DNA from: Marchantia polymorpha subsp. ruderalis
Lineage: Eukaryota; Streptophyta; Marchantiopsida; Marchantiales; Marchantiaceae
Reading direction: 5' to 3'
Length of the DNA: 64,000 nucleotides
Assembly: GCA_037833965.1 (NCBI GenBank)
Contig: AP031356.1
Location: 8,020,501-8,084,500 of the forward strand
Notes under the pieces: model-generated
Databases searched by the model: none
What the model saw: the letters and a program-made list of their open reading frames with translations, nothing else
What the model was told of the DNA's origin: nothing
Translations under genes and position numbers: made by a program
Shown: positions 1 to 8,124 of the stretch, one piece after another
How positions within the stretch are numbered: position 1 is the first letter of the stretch
Layout of the letters: each line of letters begins with the position of its first letter

Positions 1-907
1 CTGTGCACAGGCGCTTCGGCGTCGGCGGAAAATCCGCCTTGGGCCCTAGAAATGCGCCTTGTGAGGTAGAAGTGTACGGCGCCTTCCGCGCCAGCGCGGC
101 GCCGCGTACGTCGGAAGAGCCGCCAGAGTAATCAAATCGGTACGGACCATGCGGACGGGAAGGGTGGATGCGCTCTTGGACGGACGGAGTTGCGGCGGCG
201 GAAGCGCCGACGAAGAGACAAGGAACGGACAGACTGGACGGAGACGGCTGACCACGGTCAACGCCTTCCGCGCCAGCGCGACGTAGCGCACAGGCGAACG
301 CCTGTGCACAGGAGGATGAAGTTCCGTGCCGGCGGAGAATCCGCCGAGGCTCCTGCCTGCGCACAGGCGGGAGTTGAACTTTTGTCCGACATGCGGACAC
401 ACGCGTCAAGGCAGAGGGGGATTGGCCGAGGGGCGGTACGAACAAGTGTACCGCGCAGGGCGGAAAACTCGCCTTCGGCGTTACGCCCCCATGTCCGCAG
501 GGTGACACGCTCGCGGAGTTCAAATCCGCCAATTCGAGCGTGAGAGTTTAATCGACGACGGCGGAGCGTGAAGCCGCGCGTGAGAGCGAAGACCGTTCCA
601 GCGTACAGCCGGCGCGGCCATCAAGTGAGACGTTCTTCACGACCAAGAGCCGACCATGACCTTCGACCGGGCGGCGGAGAACGTCCCATTCTTGAATTCG
701 CGATTCCAATCTCTTGTGCGCGCTGCGCGCATCCATCTGCTGGCTGCGGAACATTCTCGACGTCGTCGCACAGGAGATTTCTTGTTGATTGAGGGAGAAG
801 TGAGTGCGCGTGATTTGGAATTGAGGGTGATTAGAGTTTGCCGAGAGAGAAAGAAGCGCGGGCAGTGCGGAAGTAGAATGAGCGGGCGAGCGAACCCCAG
901 GAACGCA

Positions 908-3772
908 ATGACGAGACCGAGCAGATTGCGGATGGTGCCACTTCGCCTACCGCAGAACGGGCTGCGCGCTTTTGAGGAGCGCTTAATAGCAAGAAAGCTC
1001 GATTTCTTGCTATGGGGATGGAACTACATCTGTGCGAATATGGTGCGCGAGTGGCTAGAGCCACAGGGACCACCCTCGCGCGGATTGCGTCCGCATGTTG
1101 ACCGGTGGACAGTCCAAGATTGGGCACAGGCGTTGGGAAGATGTGCTGGCATGCCAGGGCATCTCCTTTTCGACAGTGAGAGCATCAAGGTGACCAAGCA
1201 AGAAGAGGCGCAATTTGTGGAGCTGTTCAAGACCGGGAGGTCTACCAAGAATGGGTACAGGACCCGTGATTACAAGGATCGATTTCGCCGGACTTTGTCC
1301 GCGGCGCTGATGCAATTACTGCAGCCGCACCGCGCCTGCTACATCACATTGTGGCAGGTCTCTTTTGTGGAGTGCGTCATCGAGGGAACTCCAATTCAGT
1401 GGGCGAGCATCCTGCACAGGGTGATGCGACAGCACGCGTTTGAGGAGAAGGGGGGAACTCTAAACCATCTTTCTCCTTTCCTCATCAATTTTTATCGACA
1501 GCGGAATTGTTTGACAGCGGCGGAGCTTGAACATTTTCCGCCATTGTCCATCGACCATCCCGGGAAGTATGTGCGGGAGAACGAGGTCGACACTGATGCA
1601 GAGGAGTCACCGACTTCTACCCCATCAAGACGGAGGGACGAAGGGAGACACACTCCTGCAGCACGAGTGCCGCGGAAGCGGCGATGGAGGGAAGAGTCTG
1701 AAGAGGAGCAGCATCAAGAACCCTCTGCTCCTATTCGACCGCGGCCGCTGTGCGAGCCATACAGCCGGCCGAAGCAGAAGGCACGCAGACTGGTGTTACC
1801 AGCTGGCAGTGCGGACACGGCGACAATTGCGACGGAGATAGGAAGTGCGTCGCCAGAGAGGCATGAGGAAGCGCGGACGACCGCAGGAGCGACGGGCCAC
1901 GCTGCAACCTCGATGGGAGAAAGGCCGCCTACGGGCCAAGAGCCTCCGGAGTTACCACGTGCGATGCGGACAGATGTTCCGTTTGCGCACGGACGAGCCT
2001 CCGCGGACCGGCGAACACAAGTGGACGTGGATCTACGCTTACGCGTGGGAAGGAGCAGTCCACCTGTGCACAGGTCGCCTGTGCACAGGTCGCCTGTGCA
2101 CAGGACACCTCCACACGTGCCGCCTGTGCACAGGCAAGAATCACCCCCGTTCCAACGTAGGAAGGGGAAGGAGCCGGCGGAAGAACCGCCTACGAGACAC
2201 CGGCCCTCGAGGCCAGACCCTCCGGCGCACCACGCGCCGCAATTTGCGCCTTCGGCGCCAGGGCCTTCGAGCCGAGGAGATACGAGCAGAGAGCGTGCGG
2301 AGGCCGCACCATCGGCGGGAAGTCCGCCGATAGATGCGCCTTCGGCGGTAGGGCCTATAGGCCAAGGAACATCGGGCGTGCGGCCCCCGGCCATGTCGCC
2401 TTCGGCGATAGATGTCCGCGGCGCTACGCCTGCGGCGGACAAGGCGCCGGCAAATGCGCCTGCGCACGGGCCGGGCACAGCCCCCACGGACCGATCAAGG
2501 GAGCAGCAGACGGAGGAGCGGAGTGACTGTCCGCGGGATGAAATCTCGATGCGCGATGCGCAATCAAACCCCGCGCAGCCACCTTCCGCTCGATCGCCTT
2601 CGGCGGCGGACGACGGCGGCAGAGAGGATGCGGTAGACAATCAACAAGCGAGAGACGGGGATGCCGCACGGGTACATTCGCCTTCCGCCTTAGACATTTT
2701 GGCGACGAGCAGCGAGGCTGCAGCCGTGCCTTCGCAGGCAGCACACGTCGACGACGTGCAGCCCCACTCGGGGCAGTCGCTGACGCAATCAATGGCGACT
2801 GAAATTCTCCACTCGGATGATGACGACGGAGGCTCCACGGAAGAAATGTCAGGAGCAGAAGACACCGAGGAGGAGGAGGAGGAAATTGTTGGAGCGCCGG
2901 CGGCGGCGCTCTCTGAGCAGGTGATTCCGTTGCTGCGGTACTTGGATCGCAAGGTCGATAAATACGCCGACCCACTCCAGCCGGGATCTTACATCGAGTT
3001 AGTGCGCAGGCGGACTCGCACTAAAGTCCACACCAGCAAGCTATTAGCTAGAGTGGACCAGGAGTTGAAGGAATTGAAGGAGAAGCATGCGTGCTTGTGG
3101 GGTCAGTACAAGCTTAATCAGAAATTCTACAAGCACTCCGAGAAGATGAAGGATGAGAAACTGGGCGAGCTCACCAAGGAGCAGGTGAAGGTCAAGGAAG
3201 CACTCATTTCTGAGCAGGCCCAGAATCGGATTTTGTCAGAGGAGCTCGTGCGACAGACGCGGTTGTTGGAACAATGTCAGCTCGCTTGGCAGGCGGATGA
3301 AGAGTTAATCCGCAGGTTACAGTCAGAGTGTGGCGAATTGAGAGCGCAACGTGCTGAAGCCGAATCGCAATTAGTGATAATTGAAGAGGATCGCAGGAAG
3401 GAGGCGGATCGCACGAAGGTGGAGACGGCGAGGCGAGTCGCCCACTGTCTCAAGGGCTACGCCCACTGGGAAGTGAAGGCGCAGGAGAAACTCACACTGC
3501 GTGAGTTTGAATTGCGCGCAGCCGGGTTGTTGTCAGGCGACAGTAGGAGTCGGCGGAAGGTAGCGAAGAAGCTCGATGCCTTTCTGTCGAAGGCACAGGA
3601 TACCATGTCCGCCCTCGAAGGGGAGGTGTCCGCGGCGTTGCAGAGGTTGGGACTGCGCAGTCGAGCGGAAGATTGGCAGGGTAGGGAGTTAGTGCGCGGC
3701 AGTCGGCCGCGCAGGAGACGTAGTACAGGTTCCGCGGAGTGTAGTGTAGCGTGGTTCCGTGCAGGCGTGTAG
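908..3772 (+). CDS. U3-encoded protein of family B LTR (about 954 aa, open)
   Basis: An open frame inside the LTR, upstream of its TATA box. I chose the ATG at 908 because its context (AACGCAATG) and following residues align with the family A start; an in-frame ATG at 656 is also kept in other B copies. Residues 1-250 form a conserved domain with LLWGWN, RTRDYKDR, HWA and GGTLNHLSP motifs, followed by a basic PRKRRW stretch that could be a nuclear signal. The middle is Pro/Ser/Arg/Ala-rich and looks disordered, with PVHRS repeats near residue 385 and an acidic patch before residue 669. From there EQVIPLLRYLDRK leads into a long heptad-like coiled coil. The function is unknown. The N-terminal layout only faintly recalls putative plant transposon proteins of Athila-type elements. 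Confidence 0.8.
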   Translation: MTRPSRLRMVPLRLPQNGLRAFEERLIARKLDFLLWGWNYICANMVREWLEPQGPPSRGLRPHVDRWTVQDWAQALGRCAGMPGHLLFDSESIKVTKQEEAQFVELFKTGRSTKNGYRTRDYKDRFRRTLSAALMQLLQPHRACYITLWQVSFVECVIEGTPIQWASILHRVMRQHAFEEKGGTLNHLSPFLINFYRQRNCLTAAELEHFPPLSIDHPGKYVRENEVDTDAEESPTSTPSRRRDEGRHTPAARVPRKRRWREESEEEQHQEPSAPIRPRPLCEPYSRPKQKARRLVLPAGSADTATIATEIGSASPERHEEARTTAGATGHAATSMGERPPTGQEPPELPRAMRTDVPFAHGRASADRRTQVDVDLRLRVGRSSPPVHRSPVHRSPVHRTPPHVPPVHRQESPPFQRRKGKEPAEEPPTRHRPSRPDPPAHHAPQFAPSAPGPSSRGDTSRERAEAAPSAGSPPIDAPSAVGPIGQGTSGVRPPAMSPSAIDVRGATPAADKAPANAPAHGPGTAPTDRSREQQTEERSDCPRDEISMRDAQSNPAQPPSARSPSAADDGGREDAVDNQQARDGDAARVHSPSALDILATSSEAAAVPSQAAHVDDVQPHSGQSLTQSMATEILHSDDDDGGSTEEMSGAEDTEEEEEEIVGAPAAALSEQVIPLLRYLDRKVDKYADPLQPGSYIELVRRRTRTKVHTSKLLARVDQELKELKEKHACLWGQYKLNQKFYKHSEKMKDEKLGELTKEQVKVKEALISEQAQNRILSEELVRQTRLLEQCQLAWQADEELIRRLQSECGELRAQRAEAESQLVIIEEDRRKEADRTKVETARRVAHCLKGYAHWEVKAQEKLTLREFELRAAGLLSGDSRSRRKVAKKLDAFLSKAQDTMSALEGEVSAALQRLGLRSRAEDWQGRELVRGSRPRRRRSTGSAECSVAWFRAGV
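2063..2134 (+). repeat. 15-bp in-frame array of the palindrome CCTGTGCACAGG
   Basis: The 12-bp perfect palindrome starts at 2063, 2078, 2093 and 2123, so the spacing is 15 or 30 bases. It lies in the U3 frame and encodes repeated PVHRS. Other B LTR copies carry different numbers of units (around 13650-13700 and 21920-22000), so the array grows and shrinks in whole codons. The same palindrome also occurs in the noncoding U3 leader, for example near 295-315. Confidence 0.9.
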
Positions 3773-3808
3773 CGTAGTGCAGTGTAGTGTTAGGTAGGAC
3801 TTAGAAGG

Positions 3809-3837
3809 TATAAAATAGTTCCAGGCGTTTTGCCTGG
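3809..3837 (+). promoter_or_regulatory. TATA box of B LTR with adjoining inverted repeat
   Basis: TATAAAATA at 3809-3817 lies about 40 bases after the U3 frame. An inverted repeat CCAGGC-GTTTT-GCCTGG at 3821-3837 begins 12 bases after the first base of the TATA box. Family A has the same layout with CAAGGC-GTTTT-GCCTTG. Transcription of the genomic RNA would start close to the end of the inverted repeat, which marks the U3/R boundary. The start site itself is an inference. Confidence 0.65.
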
Positions 3838-4185
3838 GGTTCTTTCCCATCAGAAGTGCAGATCAGGAACCCATTTCCTTTGCGTGTTTGTGTCCTTGAG
3901 TTCTGTCACCACGCACGAGGAGTTACAACTTAGCGTTCCGCATTTTGTAGCTGAAGGCCTTCGGCCGAATGTTCAGAGCTAGTACATTGGTTAGAGACTT
4001 GAGTAGTTCGGATCTGCACCTGCGGGTGACTGCCGATGCTCAGAGCCAGTGACTAGTTAGATACTTGAACAGTTTCGCCCCTACACCTTCGAGTGTTCCT
4101 TTCTGATTGTACTCCCTTGGGATTTTTCCCCTGAATGCCAAAGTGAAGTTTTGTTACTTCGTGTAAGCCTTGGTTGTAAATTCAG

Positions 4186-4692
4186 GTTACGCTGCAGCAG
4201 GTGCCTTGAGGGTAACCCCTGTAGTATTTCTGGGAATGACAAGTGCCTGAGAATTCAAACTCTTCAATAGACTGTTGTTGTGTTACTGGAATGTTTCACA
4301 GTGAGTCCTTCAGTGTGGACCTGTGTTCTCTGCGCGATTTGTGAGTTGAGAGTGTTGTTCACCGCGTCTGAGTAACTTCGATCCGAAGTAGGTAGTCCAA
4401 ACCGGGTTTCCTACACTAGCAGCAAGCTAGTGGAAGCGTTGTAAAAGCCGGAGTTGGAAGTCACTGCCCGCAGCTTTGCCGAGTGTGCTCGTGAGAGACT
4501 TTCCCCCTGAAATCTTGAAGTAGAGGTCCTAACGGATCTCTGGGTTGTGTTTCTGTAGTTTCAGGTGTGTGTGTGTGTGTGTGTGTGTTACGCTGCACTG
4601 TGCGACCTCCGAGTGCGCTCCGAGTGGACACTTGCAGTATTTCTGGGAGTGACAGTAGCCTGAGAATTCAAACTCCTCAATAGTCTGTTAAA
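4186..4692 (+). repeat. Direct duplication inside B U5
   Basis: About 90-100 bases are present twice, at roughly 4186-4275 and 4589-4692. Both copies contain GTTACGCTGCA, AGTATTTCTGGGA, GAATTCAAACTC and CAATAG-CTGTT. The other B LTRs have both copies; family A LTRs keep only the second. The function is unknown. Confidence 0.75.
4565..4588 (+). repeat. (GT)12 run after TTTCAG
   Basis: A pure GT microsatellite in U5 directly after TTTCAG. The same position carries GT runs of differing length in every A and B LTR here (about eight units at 48187-48202). Confidence 0.9.
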
Positions 4693-4786
4693 AAGTGACA
4701 CTTTGTACCCTGTGTGTTCCTCTGTCCCTGTGGGTTCGACCTTTCTACCACTATATTGCAGTTTTAGCCTTTAGTGGGTTATTACA

Positions 4787-5243
4787 GGAATTCCCGCCGG
4801 TGGCGAACTCCTTCCGCCGAAGGCGACCGTCTCCGTATCTTCCAATAGTGATAACTCCCTAAGTCCTCATCCGTTCCAAGCGTTCTTGGACTCGTTGGAA
4901 TCAGTGCGTCGAGCTCTTTCCAACGAGACCCTAACTCGGTCAAGGCGCCCGAGGGTTGACCTAATTATGGAGGATTTCCCTACCGCCGCGGACGCAACCT
5001 CCGAAGGCGGGTTTTGCGCCTTGCGTCGCAGGGATCCTAGCTGCAGAGCTCGCAGGGAGGGTGGTGCCTGTCCTTACTGCTACATCCAACTCCTAGTTTC
5101 TACAAGATCCCTCGAGAATCCCCGCGATCTTCCGGATTCACTCTGTTTTGATGTACCGAAGGCTATTTACAATGCTGCCAGGGTACAGTTTTTTTCCAAA
5201 AATGTTTTAATTTCCTCAAAATTACCAAAAGTGGGGTACCACA
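4787..5243 (-). repeat. B1 3' LTR, first 457 bases
   Basis: On the minus strand it begins TGTGGTACCCCAC at 5243 and matches 15908-16364 almost perfectly. It is cut at 4787 by the plus-strand B LTR. It includes one copy of the 130-bp module shared by families A, B and C. Confidence 0.88.
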
Positions 5244-5260
5244 TGCTCCCCTCCTCAATT
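5244..5260 (-). promoter_or_regulatory. Polypurine tract of B1
   Basis: On the minus strand GAGGAGGGGAGCA abuts the LTR start. This is the usual position of the plus-strand primer in LTR retrotransposons. The equivalent in B2 is at 24670-24684. Confidence 0.8.
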
Positions 5261-5280
5261 GTGAGCGCCCACGCGAACAC

Positions 5281-8121
5281 TCACATGTGGTATTTCTTCA
5301 ACCGCCACCCGTTCACTCGGGTGCCTAACAAATCGCCGGCCAGGTCCGCAAGTTGGATGGATCCATTCGAGAAGACTTCGACAACCCTGTAAGGTCCCAT
5401 CCATCTTAGGTGCAGTTTGCCTGGGAATCTGGCATGCCTGCTGTCGTAGAGCAATGCCAAATCACCCGCCTGCAGGAGTACAGGTTTGATCTTTTTATCG
5501 TATCTCTCCTTTCGGCGGAGCTGGATTTTCCTGGTGCGATCTTCGGCGTCTCGTCTCCTCTCATCCAGCAGCGTGACCTCCTGTAGCCTGTAGAGCTGAC
5601 TCTCCTCTGCGCCCATCCTCTGCAAATCCAACGTTCGTTGGGTGGGTACTTTAAATTCGATCGGGAGGATCGGGTGTTGCCCATACACCAGAAAGTATGG
5701 TGTCTGTTTGGTCGTGATCTTCTCAGCTGTCCGGTACGCCCATAGTGCGGCTGCTAGCTTCGTATCCCAGTCGTGAGCGTGATTCACCGTGACCTTGAGT
5801 AGTATTTTACACAGCAGACCATTGGACTTCTCCGTCAGTCCATTCGCCTTGGGATTGTATGGAGTAGTCTTCCGGTGCTTGATGTGGAAATACCGTGTCA
5901 GATCTTCGATGATCTGATTCAGAAAATGCGTGCCCCGGTCGCTGACTAGCTCTAAGGGACATCCGTAGCGTGTGATAATCGACTCAAACAAGAAGGCTGC
6001 CACTGTGGCAGCATCATCCCTCCTGGTGGCCCTGGCCTCCACCATTTTGGTGGCGTAGTCCGTTGCTACCAGAATGTAGCGCCTTCGTGTGCTTCTAGTC
6101 ACTGGTTGTATCGGCCCTACAAAGTCAATGCCCCACTTTTCGAAAGGTGCTAGAGGCATGATGGGAGTCAGGGGCCAGCGTGTTGTAGGCGTTGGTCTCC
6201 CCGTCCTCTGGCAACTGTCGCACTTGCGGATGTAATCGAGAACATCCTTAAACATGGTCGGCCACCAATACCCCGCATTTAGAATCTTTGTGACCGTGTT
6301 CCTGGTGGCATAGTGTCCACCCGCCTCCTCTGTATGCATCGCACTCACTATTCTTGGTACCTCTGATTCCTCCAGGCATCTGCATAAGCGCTCATCTGCC
6401 ATCTTTTTGAACAAAACCCCCTGCTGGAGTTGGTACGGGCCTGCCTTATGAATAAAGACAGTTCGCTGTTCCAAATCCATGCCTACGGGACACTGAAGGG
6501 TTAGCAGATACCGATACAGGTCGGCATAGCGGGACTCATGCCCCGCTGACAACTGAAATAACTCTTCATCTGGAAAATCGTCCACCAATTCCTCCTCTGT
6601 CGGCTGGGTCCATAATCGGGACAAGTAATCCGCATTTTCGTGGTGCACCCCTTTCCTGGTCTGGACTGTGTAGGTGAACTCTTGTAGCAACAACACCCAC
6701 CTGGCGATCCGACCGGATAGGTCGGCTTTCTTGACTAGGTGTTGCAATGCGTAGTGGTCCACATGGAACACAAACTCATAGCAGATTAGGTAGTGACGGA
6801 ACTTTTTACAGGAGTACACCATCCCCAACGCTTCTCTCTCCGTCGTGGTGTACTTCCGCTCTGCTAGAGACAGCTGTCGGCTCGCGAAATAAATCGGGTA
6901 GTCCTTTTTGTTGTCATCCTTTTGACTCAGTACTACACCGATGGCGAATGCAGATGTGTCAACGTAAACATGGAATGGTCGATTCCAGTCTGGACTCCTT
7001 AGCACGGGAGCAATCGTGAGTTTCGCTTTAAGAGCCTCAAATGCTGACTGCTGGTTCGCACCCCAGGCATAAGGCTCGTCCTTCTTCAACAACTTGGTCA
7101 GGTCCGCCGCCAGTATTGCATACAGGTGTATGAATCTTCGGTAGTAGCCCACATGACCCAGGAATGCTCGCAGCTCTCTTAGATTCGTGGGTGGCTCAAG
7201 CTCGAGTATAACCTTGACCTTCTCGATGTCCACCGCAATGCCGTCTGCCGAGACCCGATGACCCAACAAGATCCCACTAGTCATAAAGAAAAAGCACTTC
7301 TCGGGATGCAGCGATAAACTGCTCTCTCTACATTTATCGAAGGTCTGCTTCAAGTGACTTAGGTGTTCAAACCGCTTCCCAAAGACACAGAAGTCATCTA
7401 TGAATATTTCCAGGAACTTCCTCAGTTGCTCCTGGAATATATTGGTCATCATCCGTTGAAAGGTGGCAGGCGCGTTGCACAGACCGAAGGGCATCTTGTG
7501 GTATGCGTAAGTTCCCCAGTCGGTTGTGAACGTAGTTTTATCCTTGTCCTGTTCCCGGATAGACACCTGATTGTAACCTGAGAACCCGTCCAGGAAGCTA
7601 TAGCATTCATGTCCTACGACATGGTCTAGAATGGCATCCGTGAACGGCAACGGGTGATGATCCTTGCGTGTTGCTGCATTCAACTTCCGGAAATCCTGAC
7701 ACACTCGTATCTTACCCGTCAACTTCTTGGGTACGATAACAATCGGCGACACCCATTCACTGCTGAGCACTGGGTAGATAATACCAGCATTCAAGTACTT
7801 ATCTATCTCCTCCTTAACTAGCAAGGAGTATTTTGGGTTGAGGCGATACTGGCGCTGTCGTATGGAAACTGAGTCGTCCAGTAAATCGATACGGTGTTCC
7901 CCATACCGTGCAGGTATCCCCTTCATGTCTTTGATCTTCCAGGCGAAGACGTCGACATAATGGCTAAGGAATGCCTGTACTTTCCTTAGCTCGTCCCCTC
8001 TCACTGTGCTTGATACCTTCAAGCACTTGTCGGGACTGAGTTGTACTTCGTGACAGTCACTAGGGTCGACAATGCCCTCGGTGTGACTCGTCTCACTCCT
8101 TCCCAGTCCCACCGTTAATTG
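5281..8121 (-). CDS. pol: pol of B1: RT, RNase H, integrase
   Basis: An open frame of 946 codons, counted from the codon after the UAG at 8122-8124. Reverse transcriptase spans about residues 98-295, with a palm aspartate at 178 (DGFSGYN) and the catalytic FIDDF at 240-244, the Athila/Tat form of the usual YLDD. RNase H spans about 375-500, with D388, E430, D455 and D498. Integrase follows, with an HHCC zinc finger (H596, H603, C634, C637) and a D-D-35-E core (D666, D728, E764). It ends with a GPY-type module (RWMGPYRV) and no chromodomain. The stop lies 20 bases before the polypurine tract, leaving no room for env. It copies element RNA to DNA and inserts it. Confidence 0.93.
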   Translation of the reverse strand, partial: QLTVGLGRSETSHTEGIVDPSDCHEVQLSPDKCLKVSSTVRGDELRKVQAFLSHYVDVFAWKIKDMKGIPARYGEHRIDLLDDSVSIRQRQYRLNPKYSLLVKEEIDKYLNAGIIYPVLSSEWVSPIVIVPKKLTGKIRVCQDFRKLNAATRKDHHPLPFTDAILDHVVGHECYSFLDGFSGYNQVSIREQDKDKTTFTTDWGTYAYHKMPFGLCNAPATFQRMMTNIFQEQLRKFLEIFIDDFCVFGKRFEHLSHLKQTFDKCRESSLSLHPEKCFFFMTSGILLGHRVSADGIAVDIEKVKVILELEPPTNLRELRAFLGHVGYYRRFIHLYAILAADLTKLLKKDEPYAWGANQQSAFEALKAKLTIAPVLRSPDWNRPFHVYVDTSAFAIGVVLSQKDDNKKDYPIYFASRQLSLAERKYTTTEREALGMVYSCKKFRHYLICYEFVFHVDHYALQHLVKKADLSGRIARWVLLLQEFTYTVQTRKGVHHENADYLSRLWTQPTEEELVDDFPDEELFQLSAGHESRYADLYRYLLTLQCPVGMDLEQRTVFIHKAGPYQLQQGVLFKKMADERLCRCLEESEVPRIVSAMHTEEAGGHYATRNTVTKILNAGYWWPTMFKDVLDYIRKCDSCQRTGRPTPTTRWPLTPIMPLAPFEKWGIDFVGPIQPVTRSTRRRYILVATDYATKMVEARATRRDDAATVAAFLFESIITRYGCPLELVSDRGTHFLNQIIEDLTRYFHIKHRKTTPYNPKANGLTEKSNGLLCKILLKVTVNHAHDWDTKLAAALWAYRTAEKITTKQTPYFLVYGQHPILPIEFKVPTQRTLDLQRMGAEESQLYRLQEVTLLDERRRDAEDRTRKIQLRRKERYDKKIKPVLLQAGDLALLYDSRHARFPGKLHLRWMGPYRVVEVFSNGSIQLADLAGDLLGTRVNGWRLKKYHM

Positions 8122-8124
8122 CTA
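8116..8124 (-). promoter_or_regulatory. Read-through signal UAG-CAA-UUA between protease and RT (B1)
   Basis: On the minus strand the gag-protease frame ends in UAG followed by CAA UUA, and pol continues downstream. UAG-CAR-YYA is the leaky context known from tobamoviruses; UAG read-through also joins gag and pol in gammaretroviruses. The signal recurs in B2 (27542-27550) and, as UAG-CAA-CUA, in family A (51581-51589). This makes a recoding signal more likely than chance. Relatives of the Ogre type use splicing at this same boundary. Confidence 0.7.

Larger units (their letters stand above)
1..4786 (+). mobile_element. Family B LTR, 3' part (start lies before the window)
   Basis: This is a long terminal repeat of a Tat/Athila-like Ty3 element. 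It ends in GGGTTATTACA at 4786. Comparison with the full B LTR at 11043-16364 puts about 570 bases of its start before the window. In order it holds a GC-rich U3 leader full of short palindromes, the U3-encoded frame, a TATA box, then about 0.95 kb of R-U5 with an internal duplication and a GT run. It sits inside the 3' LTR of the minus-strand element B1, because B1 LTR sequence resumes at 4787 with GGAAT. The matching 5-bp duplication would lie outside the window. Whether it is a solo LTR or the 3' LTR of a whole element cannot be decided here. Confidence 0.88.

Noticed and set aside
2063-2134. Regularly spaced palindromes that could suggest a CRISPR array
   Set aside because: Spacers are 3 bases, the repeats lie in a coding frame, and the DNA is eukaryotic; this is a coding minisatellite.
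1714-2640. Long minus-strand frame opposite the B U3 gene (also 13087-14061 and 21569-22363, plus strand)
   Set aside because: These are antisense shadows of the GC-rich linker; low-complexity Gly/Ala/Ser sequence changes freely among copies while the sense frame is the one conserved in family A.
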